A stretch of 64,000 bases of DNA from positions 7,197,001 to 7,261,000 of the forward strand of contig OZ014415.1 in NCBI GenBank assembly GCA_963965975.1, written 5' to 3'. Both the position numbers and the translations under genes were made by a program. Positions within the stretch are counted from its first letter, which is position 1, and each line of letters starts with the position of its first letter. Shown in pieces: positions 11,101-23,700 of this stretch. The notes beneath the pieces are model-generated. The model was not told the DNA's origin. It saw only the letters and a list, made by a program, of their open reading frames with translations, and did no database searches. The DNA is from Xestospongia bergquistia (lineage: Eukaryota > Porifera > Demospongiae > Haplosclerida > Petrosiidae).

Positions 11101-11363
11101 TTTTTTCTGATATTGCAACCAAAAGTAAACTTAGGCACCAATGAGTTGGCACTATCAATAAGCCTTTCCACGCTTCTAAATAATATAGTTTTACTGCATT
11201 GTATAACTCTAAGTTCACTAATGTGAATGGGAAAAAGTCCATCTAAAACGCTTTCACGATTTTGTTCGCCACAAATTCTTGTGTCTCGAAGAATAACTTG
11301 GCAAGGCGTATCGTGGACAGCCCAGACCACTGAGATGATGAGTGTAAGAAAATAAACAGCCAT
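8181..11363 (-). CDS. Class C GPCR, mGluR-like, with an extra N-terminal receptor remnant
   Basis: Single-exon frame of 1060 codons. Codons 176-1060 form a complete receptor: ligand domain, cysteine-rich domain from about 712 (nine Cys), seven helices about 780-1036, tail HSTPHVIEKSS. Codons 1-175 are unusual. A signal peptide and the first part of a ligand domain (up to FIPVAN) join directly to a TM3-like helix (AAWFCFALIISSLFLKVVK), and that runs into the signal peptide of the complete receptor. The ancestral start of the complete receptor is an ACG at 10838-10836, followed by Asn-Arg as in the gene at 1481, where the codon is ATG. Translation therefore most likely starts at 11363, or possibly at the ACG. 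Either way the main ligand domain would face outside. Pocket Ser and Thr188 equivalents are present, and the Lys409 position is Phe. Confidence 0.88.
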   Translation of the reverse strand: MAVYFLTLIISVVWAVHDTPCQVILRDTRICGEQNRESVLDGLFPIHISELRVIQCSKTILFRSVERLIDSANSLVPKFTFGCNIRKNCYKQNIALNESDELVFSSKQMFFLTFQLNNFTEIPTSAIIVSTVDFIPVANISVTVFTLLRTAAWFCFALIISSLFLKVVKLYTLLTTNRTIFSLFVLSQFLLLTESAVQYHYGTPPESVLRVTTDGGTRISGIQNRKDKDIILGGLLRAHSHDPASGGGKCGEIFVDTSIENMEAMFFAIDNINNDPYLLPNITLGYDIRDTCISENIALDESVDLTLSSGRLQLESCQGSQLSNVSTKPPVIAVIGAVVSSISIPVASLFRLFKVPQISFSSTSPLLSNRDRYTYFYRTVPPDNQQAQAMVDLLLHFGWYHVSIIYSNNLYGRPGINEFRLLAEANGVCIDFNRGIEENYIKSNYTILANKLLNSTANVVVLFASSNHVEMLLTEVHTLYSSGTSKRRFLWIASDTWSSDLDTKYKEITIGKWGTAPYSEPVPSFDDYYSQLTPSTNLRNPWFTEFYESSYDCISDVNCSNRSVTSDPNYQQDFFDSFVIDAVYSFAHAIHNFLNDSCEQPLVWYSQNQTCLGQSQEFNGENLLKYIKDLNFQSPSGNHINFDKKGNVKAIYRIYNYQVTSCQNCIETFEIVDVGHWDGSASQHRLRLNPNISEQFGVNESGHIIYQLKSQCQVCSPGFFKHEIGSLCCGICDPCLGQNYTNTTSSTDCLMCPQYMWGNDPLTGSNGCVDIEESYLKPSDGWSIVLILLAIIGLLAVVFVSGVFIYFWNTPIVKSSGREQMILLLSGITLCFLITVVFIMKPSVAVCTLQRIGVWFCFSLIISALFIKLVRIARIFLNEKIATRPKCISPVYQILFTFLLVGAQMIFVLISLIVVHPGVVKNQVNDTKNTNDFPVLALQCTRPHIALLAIQMVYLSALMIASNGLAILTIRFPQNFNESRYVAFSTFALGLTWIAFIMTYLATDTQFQSAVISLAIQLSALSVLVCLFSPRAFIMIVWPSQNVSTETTAHSTPHVIEKSS
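10839..11363 (-). pseudogene. Collapsed receptor copy fused in frame to the downstream receptor
   Basis: These 175 codons match the start of a ligand domain (CGEQNRESVLDGLFPIH, NIRKNCYKQNIALNESD, ELVFSSKQ) and then, without the intervening 500 or so residues, the TM3 region. The structure is best explained by a tandem receptor copy that lost its middle and its end by deletion while remaining open in frame. It may still be translated as a leader of the gene at 8181-11363. Confidence 0.8.
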
Positions 11364-13064
11364 GACTGTAGTTGTTACTGCCAGTACTAGTGATTGCTAA
11401 TTTCTGTATTTATGTTCCACTTACAGTAAGCTAGTCGTAACGTTCCTGGAACTATTAGTACATCCAAAATAAATGCTGTGACTGTCATGATCACTGTAAA
11501 AATTAATGTGTTACTTACCAAACATCAGTAGAACACTGCGGGTTCCAAAATTCATGTGAAATACTACTGTATAATAATATATTGCTTTGTAATAGTATAA
11601 CATACCAACAAATTATACAGAAAATTTACATGAACTCTAGAGCCATTGATGTAAGCTACAATATAATTTGGTTGTTAAAATAAATGATTTTACTGTGCCA
11701 GGGATCAATGCTAAGACTGCAGTTTATTAATAGTAAGATATCATTTATTTTATATTAACTATATTTTTAAAAAACAAGCAACTAGTTTTTATCATAAGAG
11801 ATAATTTAATATTAATCTTTCATATAGTAGAATTATGTAAATAGTACGGGTATTAATTCCTAGTAAAATTTATAACAAAGTATATGCACTGCATTGTTAT
11901 TATGTAGTTAAGTAGTGTGAGCCAAAATTATTAGATTGGATTTAGCTAGGCTTAAAGATACCTATCCTTATATCAAATACATATAAAACATGTGATCACA
12001 TTACATGTACATGTTCTGACTTCTGATATGATGGACGTGTAAGTAAGTAGAATATTTGGTTTACAATAAATTTTGAAAGAAAATAACAGAATAAATTTCT
12101 TTCAAATTCAATTGTAGTCTGATATTTCATTCCAAAAGATAAAGTGATGACTGAGTTAATAATGTATTTCTATTTGAATTCCTACTACTAGTTAGTTACA
12201 TGTAGTCAGTTTCAATGTGTTATTACCATAGTTCTTGCATTGTTATATCATATATAAGAGATAGTACACCAGTTATTTACTTTACTTCAATATTGTGTAA
12301 TCACACAGATAAATACCATAAAAGTTCATAGTGTCAATTGCAACAAAATATTTTAGACTGACATCATAGACAGCATCACTGTATTTGGACAAAGATTAAG
12401 CACAAGCTGTAACTATAATACAATTATTTCAGAACGAAGTTTAAGTTGGGGGGGGCTGACCTTAGTGTTATTTTATTAAACATCAAAAATGACCAAACAA
12501 ATTAATTTGTCTGTCATTAAAAGAAACAAACCCTTTAGCTATTTCTAATAAGTTTATGTTATCAGTACGGTCCTTATGTGTATGTAACAGCATGACATGG
12601 TTTAGTCGTTCTTGGGTCATAGGAATTAGTTACTGTACCTATAATTAAAATTAAAGGTATTACTTCACAACAAAAATTCATTGTCAGATTTTGCCCTTAG
12701 GATATCACTGTATGCTAAAGCAAGTAAAGATGCTTGTCTTGTTGATGCTTTTAGTGAGCATGATTTATAATGACATCAACAACAGCCCATATATATAATG
12801 TAGTATACTTTCTATTGAATGTTATAGTTGGATGTGTCTTGTATAAGGGGGTGTGATTGGAAGGTTGTGCACCGTTTTACTTGTTGAAGAGTAATGATTA
12901 TACATAAAAACATCTACAACTAGCACACACGTATATAGTAATGACAAAATAGTACATTTAAGTGTTAGAGTGATAAACAAGGGTTAAAATATAGTGGTTA
13001 TAATGATATTAGGTAAGTATATTGAAAAATGTTCACACAAAATTATTAAGCAATTATTGAAATA
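11364..13064. other. Intergenic region, no features recognised
   Basis: AT-rich sequence between two receptors on the same strand. No homology to receptor domains, no coding frame of interest and no clear repeat were found. A run of eight G occurs near 12450. The 5' part should include the promoter of the gene starting at 11363. Confidence 0.6.
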
Positions 13065-16000
13065 TTAGACAACGGTACTATCCTCAACACTACTACCAGT
13101 GCTATTTGCTAACCCACTGTCTTTCTCAGGAACAAGTATGTCAACATGCTTAGGACTCACTGACGTAGCAATATCATTACACTTATTACTCTGGGAATAA
13201 TCGTTACGACTTGAATCATTATTGATTGTTGCTGTTGTGCCTAACAATACAGACAAGGAAAGAAATAATACCCATCATTTAATTATTGTTGAAATTAAAA
13301 TTATGAAACCTGATTATTAAAAGGATGAGATAATATAATAGTCATTTCCTGTTTGGATAGCAGTCTACATATTAGGGGTTAATGTGGTTTGTTATTATGT
13401 TTGCTAATACTTGTTAATGATTTAATATATTATGTTAACTCTTGTTATTCGCTTGCTTGGAGCTAAAATGTTTGAGTATAGTAAAGAGCAAACTTTATGC
13501 ATAGGACAACAACATAAAATAGAAAGGACGTCAAAGTATAAAAGGCTAGTATCATATATTTACAATAACCTCATTAAAAGCAAAACTTAATTACTATAAT
13601 TTAATTCACATTTACTTTGACCTTCTCAATCACTTTAAAGTCTTCAACATTTTATAATGCAAAAAATTTATATGTGATCATTATGTTAATACTTTGCTTA
13701 TGGGTAATACAGCTAACTTTGGAACTGTCAAAGTATTGATTGTAGACTTTGCTACATTAACAGAAAGCACTATTGGAGAAGTTCAATACCTCAAAATTGG
13801 AAATTGAACAACAAAAGACAAAATTATGGTAAAGGTCAAAGTGAATGTCATCAGATTTTAGTACAATATGTACATTATACATATTATACAACAAGCATAT
13901 TAACATATTAATTGTATGACTCACTGGGTTGGACGTCAAGAAATATTGTACTAGGACCACAACCGGTATCAAGATTTTTCAAATCAACAGACGTAGATCT
14001 TCCTTTTCGTGGGTGTGTACTGAAGTCCAATGTGTTTCTTTCTGGCAAGAAAATCATGATGAATATTCTAGGACCAAAAATACACAAGAGAACTACAAAT
14101 CCACTTAGGTTTAAAGCAAACGAGATTACAGCAGTACGAGATTCATTTTCGGTAGCAAAATAAGTAGGTATGAATGCTAACCATATCAATCCCAATGCAA
14201 ATGTGGAGAAAGAAACATACTTGGACTCATTGAAGTTCTCTGGAAAGCGAATAGTCAAAATAGCTAAAGCATTACAGGCAATGATTAACGTTGTATCATA
14301 GACAACCTGTATAATGAGCATAGCAATGTGAGGATTTTTGCAAGAGATAACGAGAGTAGGAAAATCTAAAGTATTGTCAGCTTGAAATTTTCTCTCCTCT
14401 GATGATTGAGGGTACACCACAACCAATGATATTAAGAATAATATCATTTGAACAAGGACGATTATAAATGTGAATAAAACTTGATAATAAGGTTCTGTGA
14501 ATCTTGGTCGTGAACTAGATGATGTTGCTCTGAGAAATATACGAGCTATCCGAATGAGTTTAATTAGAATGGCTCCAAGAATTAGTGAGAAACAGAACCA
14601 CAAGCTAAATCTTTGAAAAAAACAGATAGCACTGGAGGGTTTAGAGACAAAGAAGAAAGTGCTAAGGAATGATGCAGAAATACCGATTAGTAACAAAATC
14701 ATCTGTTCTCTTGCAGAAGACTTCACGATTGGTGTGTTCCAGTATTTTACCATAACAATAGTTACAAAAATGATAGCAAGAATACCAAGACAAGCTATAA
14801 TCATTAACACAATAGACCATGGGTCATCATATCTAAGAAATGACTCATCAATTAAGACACAACTGTTACTGCCACTCAAAGGGTTATTACCCCAATACTC
14901 GAATGGACATGTTGAACATTCAGTGGCAGAGCTTGAATTTGAAGTCTTATTTCCCAGACAATCATCACAAGTACTACAACAAGACCCTTCAACTTTACGA
15001 TTATATTGTCCAAGCTGACAAAGTTGACACTGAGACTCACGACTTGTAAGAATTTCTCCACTCTCTGAGATACCAAACTGTAGACTTGACTCTAATTGAG
15101 AATGAAAAGAAAGTCTATAACCTGGTTGTTGAGCACCATTCCACAAACCAACAGAGATAAAGTCATAAGCGGAATTATTAACACGCTGATAGTTCAGAAT
15201 CTCATACTGGCCTTCAGTATTGCCCTCATCATCAAAATTAATCTTCCTTCCCGTGGGACTCACAAAAGACACATTACTCAAATACTCTAACAGAACTTGA
15301 CCAGTTAATTCTCTCTTTCCTCCTTTACACGTCATGGAACTCCTGTCCCAAGTAAATGGCTGGTCACAATTGGCATTAAAGAAGTCCTGAAGAGCATGTG
15401 CTACACTAAAAACAGCATCTATTACAAGTGGAATGAAATTACCTTGTTTGTATTTTGGGAGACTAGTTATAGATATATAAGGAATGCAAGAGGAATTGAG
15501 AGTACAACTACGATAAGCTGTATAGAATTCCTCAAAAAATGGATTACGCTTATTGGTTAATGGAGTCAACTGAGAAAAGTAATTCATGAAACCATTGCTA
15601 ACTTCAGTATGTGGAGCAATCCCAAATAATCCTGCCAGTGATTCATTGTATTGATGGACTACATTGATTGAGCGTGCCCAAGCATCACTGGCAATCCATA
15701 AAAACCTCCTATTAGTTCCATTCAAACTATTTGATATATCAATCTGTTTAAACAGTTTATTGGCGTTATCCTGTGATGCAAACAGTACCACAACATTAGC
15801 TGATGAATTAAGCAACTGATTAGCTAGTCTTTGAAAGTCTGTTTCTTTGAAATCTGAATCAATGCCTTCGTTGATGTTGATACAGATGCCATTTTTTGCA
15901 GCTAATTTTCGGAATTCGTCAATTCCAGGTTCTCCGTAGAAATTGTTTGTGTAAATAGTTGATACATATTTCCAGCCAAATTTCTTGCACAAATCGATCA

Positions 16001-16631
16001 TGGCTTCAGCTTGGAGGTTATCAGCTGGTATAGTGCGAAAGAAATAGCTGTAACGATCTCGGTTGTTGAGACGTGCAGAGGATGATGCATAGCTAATCTG
16101 AGGAACTTTAAACAGGCGTAGTAAAGTAGCTACTGGAACACTGACTGCACTGGCTGCAGCACCAATTACAACGGAAGTAGGTATAGATGAGGAAGAGTTC
16201 CCAAAAGCACTTCCATAAGTGTCACCACAGCTCTCCAAGTCAAGTTGATTGCCTGTAACAACAAGATCAATAGCTTCATCAAGTCCAATATTTTCACTGT
16301 TACATGTATCTCTAATATCATAACCTAATGTAAAATTGGGAAGAAGGTTAGTATCATTGTTGATTAGGTCTATGGCATAGAGCATGGCTTCCATTCTTTC
16401 TGTGCCTCTCTCTAAACGTATGGCTCCACACTTTGCGCCTTTGTCGGCATCAGAATGAACTGGAAACAGTCCACCTAAAACAAAATCCTTATTGGAGCGA
16501 TCTCGAACACCTCGAATACGACCTCCTACGCGAATTACTTCGCCTTCATCGTAGTGGATGAGAGTGGTGACAAGTAGAAGTAAAAGATACAGTAAGTTTC
16601 CGTACAAGATTGTTGTAAACGACCACTGCAT
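13065..16631 (-). CDS. Class C GPCR, mGluR-like, two exons, PDZ-ligand C terminus
   Basis: Exon 1 is 16631-13925, from the first ATG; the open frame extends upstream only to a GTG. It encodes a signal peptide (MQWSFTTILYGNLLYLLLLL), ligand domain, cysteine-rich domain from about 535 and seven helices about 603-859. A consensus donor GTGAGT begins at 13924, just before the stop at 13908. An acceptor with a strong pyrimidine tract ends at 13241. Both are phase 1, so exon 2 (13240-13065) adds a hydrophilic tail ending in STVV, a class I PDZ ligand. The spliced product is 960 residues; unspliced it is 907 residues ending SESYN. The Arg78 equivalent of mGluR1 is kept (GAIRLERG), unlike in the neighbours, but the Lys409 position is Phe. 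Exon 1 is firm, the splice is inferred. Confidence 0.8.
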
Positions 16632-17221
16632 TGCTAGACCACAGAATTGAACGTCAAGAGGCCAAAAAATGCGAAAAAACTCCCTTTTAAACACCAAGCG
16701 AGCTAGTCGACACACCTACTATCGTGAGCTGCCCACGTTGTGCCGGTATGAATTGCAACGCCTTTTGTTGGCTTCTCTTTGTCTAGGGCTGTACGTTCGT
16801 TTTAGAAAAAGACTAGATTTATCAAGTGTGCAAGACTTTAAAGAGTAAAGACATTATTATCTCAAGAATTAGTAAAGTTTGTGTAAACAAAACATTCTTC
16901 TGACATTGGATACGACTTGTTAGTGATACGAGTTTGTTTTCAGTGTTATATTTTACACTTATCTTTATTAGGACTATCAGTAATATTGAAGGCATTCAGT
17001 GAAAGTTGTTTAGTGAACTTTGTGAAATTTCTAACCTTTGAAGGTTGTATAATAACAATTTAAGGTCAGTTTTGAGACACTTAATGAAAATTTATAATTT
17101 TAATTTTCATATTATAATATTTATAAATCACGTTGTATCTGGTAATTTGTTATTTTTGTAAGGTCAAATGAACTTTCATTTTTATAATGATGAAATGTAG
17201 GTGTGAATCAATAATATTTGT

Positions 17222-17267
<46 letters not shown>

Positions 17268-17331
17268 CTAATACACTCACCCATCCACCTACACACTCTT
17301 GTCTCATCTAATTTTATTAATAGATTACATA
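16632..17331. promoter_or_regulatory. Divergent intergenic region between receptor and EH-scaffold genes
   Basis: About 700 bp separate the receptor start (minus) from the EH gene start (plus), so both promoters should lie here. A compound microsatellite (ct)n(ac)n occupies about 17222-17267, immediately 5' of the EH gene ATG. No TATA box or other defined element was assigned. Confidence 0.5.
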
Positions 17332-20300
17332 ATGGCATCAGAATCAGAGTCTCCTTGGAATATCACAAATAAAGACTTCTCTCACTATTTTGCATTTTAT
17401 CATGAAATTGTTCCTGATGGAGAGCTCCTATCAGGTACGCATACACATCATGTGATCATATGAGTTTTGTCTCATATGTTTACGTATTATAGTTTTATTA
17501 CTAGTAGGTACAGTTACATTCTTTTTCTGTACATGTATATTATGAAGAACGTTGAGCAGCTGTAGTTTCTATTATACATCATTTAAATTGAATAGAAAAA
17601 CAAAATCAGTTGGTATTAGCCGTTTGTTATGTTATTAGTTCCTGTATTGAATAACCTAATTAGGTTGTTAAGAGTTTATTTAACAATCAACCACTATTTA
17701 TTATAAGAGAAACAACTAGTGAACAAAATTATGAAAGAGCTTTTGGTCGTTAGATGAGTTTAAGTACTTTCTTTTTCGATGATGGATACACATGTGTATT
17801 TAGTACTCAGTATTGCTGATGGACTGATGTTGAGGATTGTGTGTTAGTAATTGTTATTATTAGAGTGCTGTATATAATACAATGTCTGTATGAGAGAGAA
17901 AACATACTACTAATGAAGTTTGTTGGTAGTATTTGGAAATTGTTGACTTGTTGATAATCGAGTCATATTGCTAATATGGATGAAATGTTTTGAGGTGTTG
18001 TTTAGATAAACAAAAGTGCTAATTGCAGTCTCACTTTTATTCTTTTAAGAATACTTAAGTTGTATTGGTAATGTGACTGTTAAAATTCCCTATAGAGCAC
18101 AACACTTGTTAGCAAAACAGTAGTTGTTATGATTGGCTTTGTTGTTGCTGTTGTAGTGAGACTATTGAGATCACTAGCCTTATTGCCTGGGATATTACTG
18201 TCTCTTGTACATATATGAAAAGATGGGTGGGTGTGTGTGTGCTAGTGTTTGTCTTAGCTCTAATATGACTATATGAGGCTAATTGATATCAGATAACTAT
18301 GCATTTATGTCTGGATTCATTCATTCATTATCTCTTATAAAGGACCCATCATATCAAATTGTACTTAAATCCTTTGTCTATTGTCACTGTGTCTTTTTTA
18401 AAAAGATACAACTGTATTGTGAGAAATTGTAGCTAACATTTCTTAATTTAATGAGACTATAATTGAAAATTCATTCTATAATTTTTGGAAGACATTGAGT
18501 TAACAGTGAAACAACAACTAGAGCTACAAAGATTGTATCACTAGCTGAAGTGTCAATGGAAAACTAATAGCTATAGAAGAAATATTGAAGAGCAAACTAA
18601 TAAGAGCCTTAAAGCATTGTCAGTCACATACATCATCATATCACTAATGGTTAGGTTAATGAAATTATTTGGTTGTTTTAATGTAATTGACAGTTAAAAG
18701 ATGTGTTAATTCATTGCTCTCAACATCACATACAACAATATATTAAAACAATGAAAACAAACAAATCTGTTACATATAATACATACTCCAAAATGATTGT
18801 TGGACATCCTGACAAGTTGTGCATACTAAGTAGAAAAGTTTCTTTTAAAAATTTTATGCTTCATTTTTAAATTTTAAATGCCATACCAACATGTGACGAG
18901 CTCAATGATTAACTTTTATGATTACCAAATTATATTGACTTCCTGCTTGAGATGGATGCATACCAACCATTTCTATACAAGTGTTTGTTCGTAATTGTTT
19001 GTACATTAAGTAACATTTTCATTTGGCAATATTTAATCCACGCCATTTTTGTGTCAATTTATAAACTTAACTAAAGAGTGGCCTAACTAATGTCTGACCA
19101 CAAGTTAGGTCATTACAGAAAGTATATTGCCAAATTATCCCATTATTATGGTCTCTAAATAATGTGATTAGGTCAGATAATTTAATTATTAGTTATTGTT
19201 TATCCATACTTTGGGTAATACTATCATAATTTTAATACTCCTGAGATATGTAGGCATTTTTGTATGCTATGCCAATATTGCCATGGAAACAACCAGTCTA
19301 TTAATAGAATGTCCTGTGTAAATGGTGGGATGCTGCTAGTGGTTTCAGTAGTACAAATATTGCATAAGATGATGTGTTAATGTCTTTTGTTAATGGTTCC
19401 AGGTTCACTATCCCATTATAAATATTTTCTTTTAAGAGATGAAAGCCTCTGATAACGTTACACACTATTTTGCTATTGTAGAAGATACTTGTGGTTTTTG
19501 TAGTACAAATATTGCATGAGATAACATATGAATATCAACATCCTTAAGGGTTCTGTTGTTAAATGGTTCAAGGTTCCCTATCCCTTCGTAATACTAAACA
19601 TATTACTAGACATTCTTTGTAAGGGAGGTCATCCTCTGATAATTTACACACTACAGAAGAAACTTGTTGTTACAGTAGTACAAATATTGGACAAGATAAT
19701 GAGGAGTCCTTAAATATTCTTTTTTGTTTACGGAGTTCAAGGTTTGCTATCCTTTTGTAATACTAAACACATTACTAGACATTCTCTTTAAGGGAGGTTA
19801 CCCTTGATAACATTGGGCACTCTTTGCTACTATTTAAGAAATTTGTTTTTTTTTAATTTTTGCTAATGATTAATATCATCTCCAAGTATGTTCTACTATA
19901 TCATGAGAATAAATGTAGTGTTAGGGCAACTCTGAGGCTTGTTCAGGCTTGCCCTAACATTATAATCTTAATATAGACAACTGAGACTATTGTTGAAAGA
20001 AAGTGACACTGTCAAGAATGAAACACCTACACTGTGCCTTGAGACCCTCTGTAACTCCTCCTTGTGTCCTCAACATAGTGGTTACACAATACTATAATGA
20101 TTAGTCATCACTATTAAATGATTTGGTCATTAATTTTAGATACCAAACAAACGAATTTCATTCCTGGTCAATGGAGTACTAAGTAACATGTATAGTGAAA
20201 TGTTCTTATCATAACTTATTCATTTTGAGCTCAGTGTTATAATGGCCTTATACTTTTGTAATTGTTTAACCAACTGGCTGAGGGTATTGTCAAAAGAAAG

Positions 20301-20718
20301 TGACACAATGTTAAGAATTAAACACCTATTATCCTGTCCACTCCTTGTGTCCTAAATACAGTGATCACACAATACTAAATGATTAGTCATCACTATTAAC
20401 ATACTTGGTCAATTAACATTTAGATATCGACAAACCAATGTCATTTCTGATTACTGTAGTGTAAAGTTATGTTGTGTAGTGAAATATTCTTATCATAACT
20501 TTAGAAATAAATTCTTTTTACTTGAAAGAGTTCAGAGTTTATAGTGATCTTATAGTTATGTGACTGTTTAATCAATTATGTTTACTTTACTGGATGTTTG
20601 CCGATAGTAGTACAATATTCAGTTAATGGAAAATTTGACCTATTACTCATCTGTTTGTGTTAAGTAGATGCTTTGTGTAGTAAATTGTATTTAGTCATAC
20701 ATAGTAAGATATTAATGG

Positions 20719-20782
<64 letters not shown>

Positions 20783-23700
20783 TATAATCTCTCTCTCTCT
20801 CTCTCTCTCATTAGGTTCTCGAGCTAGAGAATTTTTTCTTCTCTCCAACCTTCCTCCAGTTACACTCAGTCATATATGGTTAGTAGAACACTTCATTAAA
20901 ATACAAATGACTAACTTCATTTTATTAACAAAAATATAAACCAACTTGAAATCCAAAAACTTTTCCTCATTAGATTGTCATCAATACATGTACATGTACA
21001 TTTTTATGCTCCAAACATGTACACTATACTTGTATTAAGTATAGAGTATACTTGTATTAAGTGTTAATATGTAGCAACTAAATTGATACCAGTAGTGTAA
21101 ATCTAAATAAGCCAAATCTGCCAAAATAAATGGTGTCTTAATAAGCTCTTTCTTTTAGCAAAGCCATATTTTTTTCACACATTAACAAATTGGGGTAGTA
21201 ACTGTATTAAGAAGGAAGTGTTAGATGTGACAAATATGTATATAACTAACAATTAATGCATATTTTTACATCATCCTCTCATCATATCTGGCAACTACAT
21301 CTATTTTACTGATCCCACAATTTTTTTGTAATAGTTTAAGCTCTTGAAGTTCATTATAGAATTACATTATCTCCCCTTGAGTAATTGATACTATAACCTA
21401 TACTATATTATACTGTAATGATACTATACTTGATACTATATTATACTGTAATATACAAGTTTGAACAGCTATTTTTTCTGATTTATTGTTATGAAATATG
21501 CTGTCCCCATGCTTTCAAGATTTCTTTAATGTTACTTTTATCTATCTTTTACCAATGACTGAATTATTTTGAGACCACACCTCATATGATAAAGCTATTT
21601 TATATTTGTCAGACTAGTGTACATTTTCTGTATTATGTACAGGAAATGTCTCAGATTTACTCACATACCTCAATTCAATTGCTTTATGCCACTGGTATTG
21701 TTTCTAATGTGAAGTTTATTTTTTACTCATTAATAGACTTTTTCTTGATCTTTAGTTTATTATACTTAATGGCATATTTCATTAATCATGAGTAGACTTC
21801 TAATCTTTTAGTCTATTATACTTAATAGCATATTTGGATATGTCTATGGTTGTGACTGTCTAAGGTGTTGTCATTACAAATACTACTGTTTACTTAATAA
21901 GGTATTCACCTGAACTATCCTTCGTACGTTGTGTCATGTGATAGTTATTATAAGAACATAGCTGGCTAGCTACTAGTAGTTGATGTTTATATGACCTTTA
22001 AATCAAACACAGTGGCTTTTGTTAAAGTGCAAAAAATGTTTTCAAAGCATTTGAATTAGTTACATTTAGTTTTTCCTCTTTAAAATTACTTAGTTTATGT
22101 TGATATTATGATTTTTGTTTTAAATGATGTTTGGGATTGTGTTGTTGATAAGAAATAATTTTTAAGTGTACTCATCTATCATTCCAAGTTTATGTCTGTA
22201 TTACATGATATTTTACATTGGTAAGAAGGCTGTGTTGTCTCTGACCTGACCAAGTTTTATAGATCACTCTGAAATATTGTGTCTATAAAGAATACAATAT
22301 TCCAAAGAACTCTATTAGCCAATTGATCTAACTACTTTTCTGTCACTGAGATTAAACAATAAAAATGACTAACAATAAATGAATACTTCTCAAAACTGAA
22401 CTAAGATCAATGAAAACTAAACATTAGTTTATAGTTTTGCATTAAAACTCCTGATTCAGTAAACAGACTTCCAGTATATGGGAATGAGTACAATGTCCAC
22501 TTAGCAAGATCAGTTGAAACAGAATTCATAGAAACTGACTTCTCTCACTGAAAGTGGAAATAAAAATATATTGTGGTCGTATGTTTATTTTAGTCATGAA
22601 CATACATGTACATGTACATGTTATGTTTATATGTACGTCATTTATACAATAGACATGTTTTCTTGCATGTAATTAATAATGCCTGATTTGTGTTCATTCA
22701 TTAAAATTGATTCCTTTCAAGTCAACCACTTTAGGATATATTGTCCAACTATTTGTAGTATAGTGGGTCAGAAATAATACAAGAAGACATACTAGAGTTT
22801 TAACCACTTAAAGTTTCCCTCACCACTATTTTTTCAAGTGGTTACTATAGAGGTTGATCCTTTTTTATTATAGAGATTCCACCTTCTTTTTGACATCAAA
22901 CTGTAACTTCCCTTACTATTGTTTTTTCAAGTGGTTACTACTGACTTTCGACCCTCTTTTTGACCACAAACTTCATATCAACTAATTGATTGACGTGATA
23001 AACTATAGCTAAGTTCCAAGTCATGAATAGCTAGCTGGCTAGCTATCTTTGTGAAATTGTCTTTCATCTAGACAAAGCTTCCTTATTCACCAGCTATGGC
23101 TCATTTTTGAGATACAACCTAATCTTTGTAGGTCAATCAAAAATCAATTTAAAAAAAAAAACTTTTACTGCTTTGTATATTTGCGGTTTAATGGAATTTC
23201 ACCATTTAATAATCAGTTCATTTTACTGTCTCATGCATTCACAATTAATGGGATTTTTCCTATAATGGTTCAATAATTAGTCACCTACTGTTGTTTTCTA
23301 TTGAGATGTATACATAAACAGATGTAGTCATTTTCAATTTGAGGTGTTACGAAGAAAATAAAAGCTGTTTGTTCTCTTATAATGATCATTCAATGCTTTG
23401 TGCAGACTGGAATACTCCTAAACATCATTAATTCATGTAAATTATACTAGTTGTAACTAAATAACATTTACATATGTACTAAATAAACATAGGATGCACT
23501 AAATCAATTAACTTGTAAGGGATCTGTTTCTTGTTTATAGGAAGCTAGCTGATATTGATGAAGATGGTCAATTAAATCCAGCTGAATTCGCCGTGGCGCT
23601 TCATCTGACTCAGCTTGCCCTTGATGGTTTATTACCTCCTACGTCACTTCCGTCAAGTCTGAGGTCTCTTATCTTAAAGGTCCTTGCTCCACAAGAGTAT

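Noticed and set aside
20660..20939. His/Thr-rich and Cys/Val-rich frames
   Set aside because: These are translations of a (tg)n(ct)n microsatellite.
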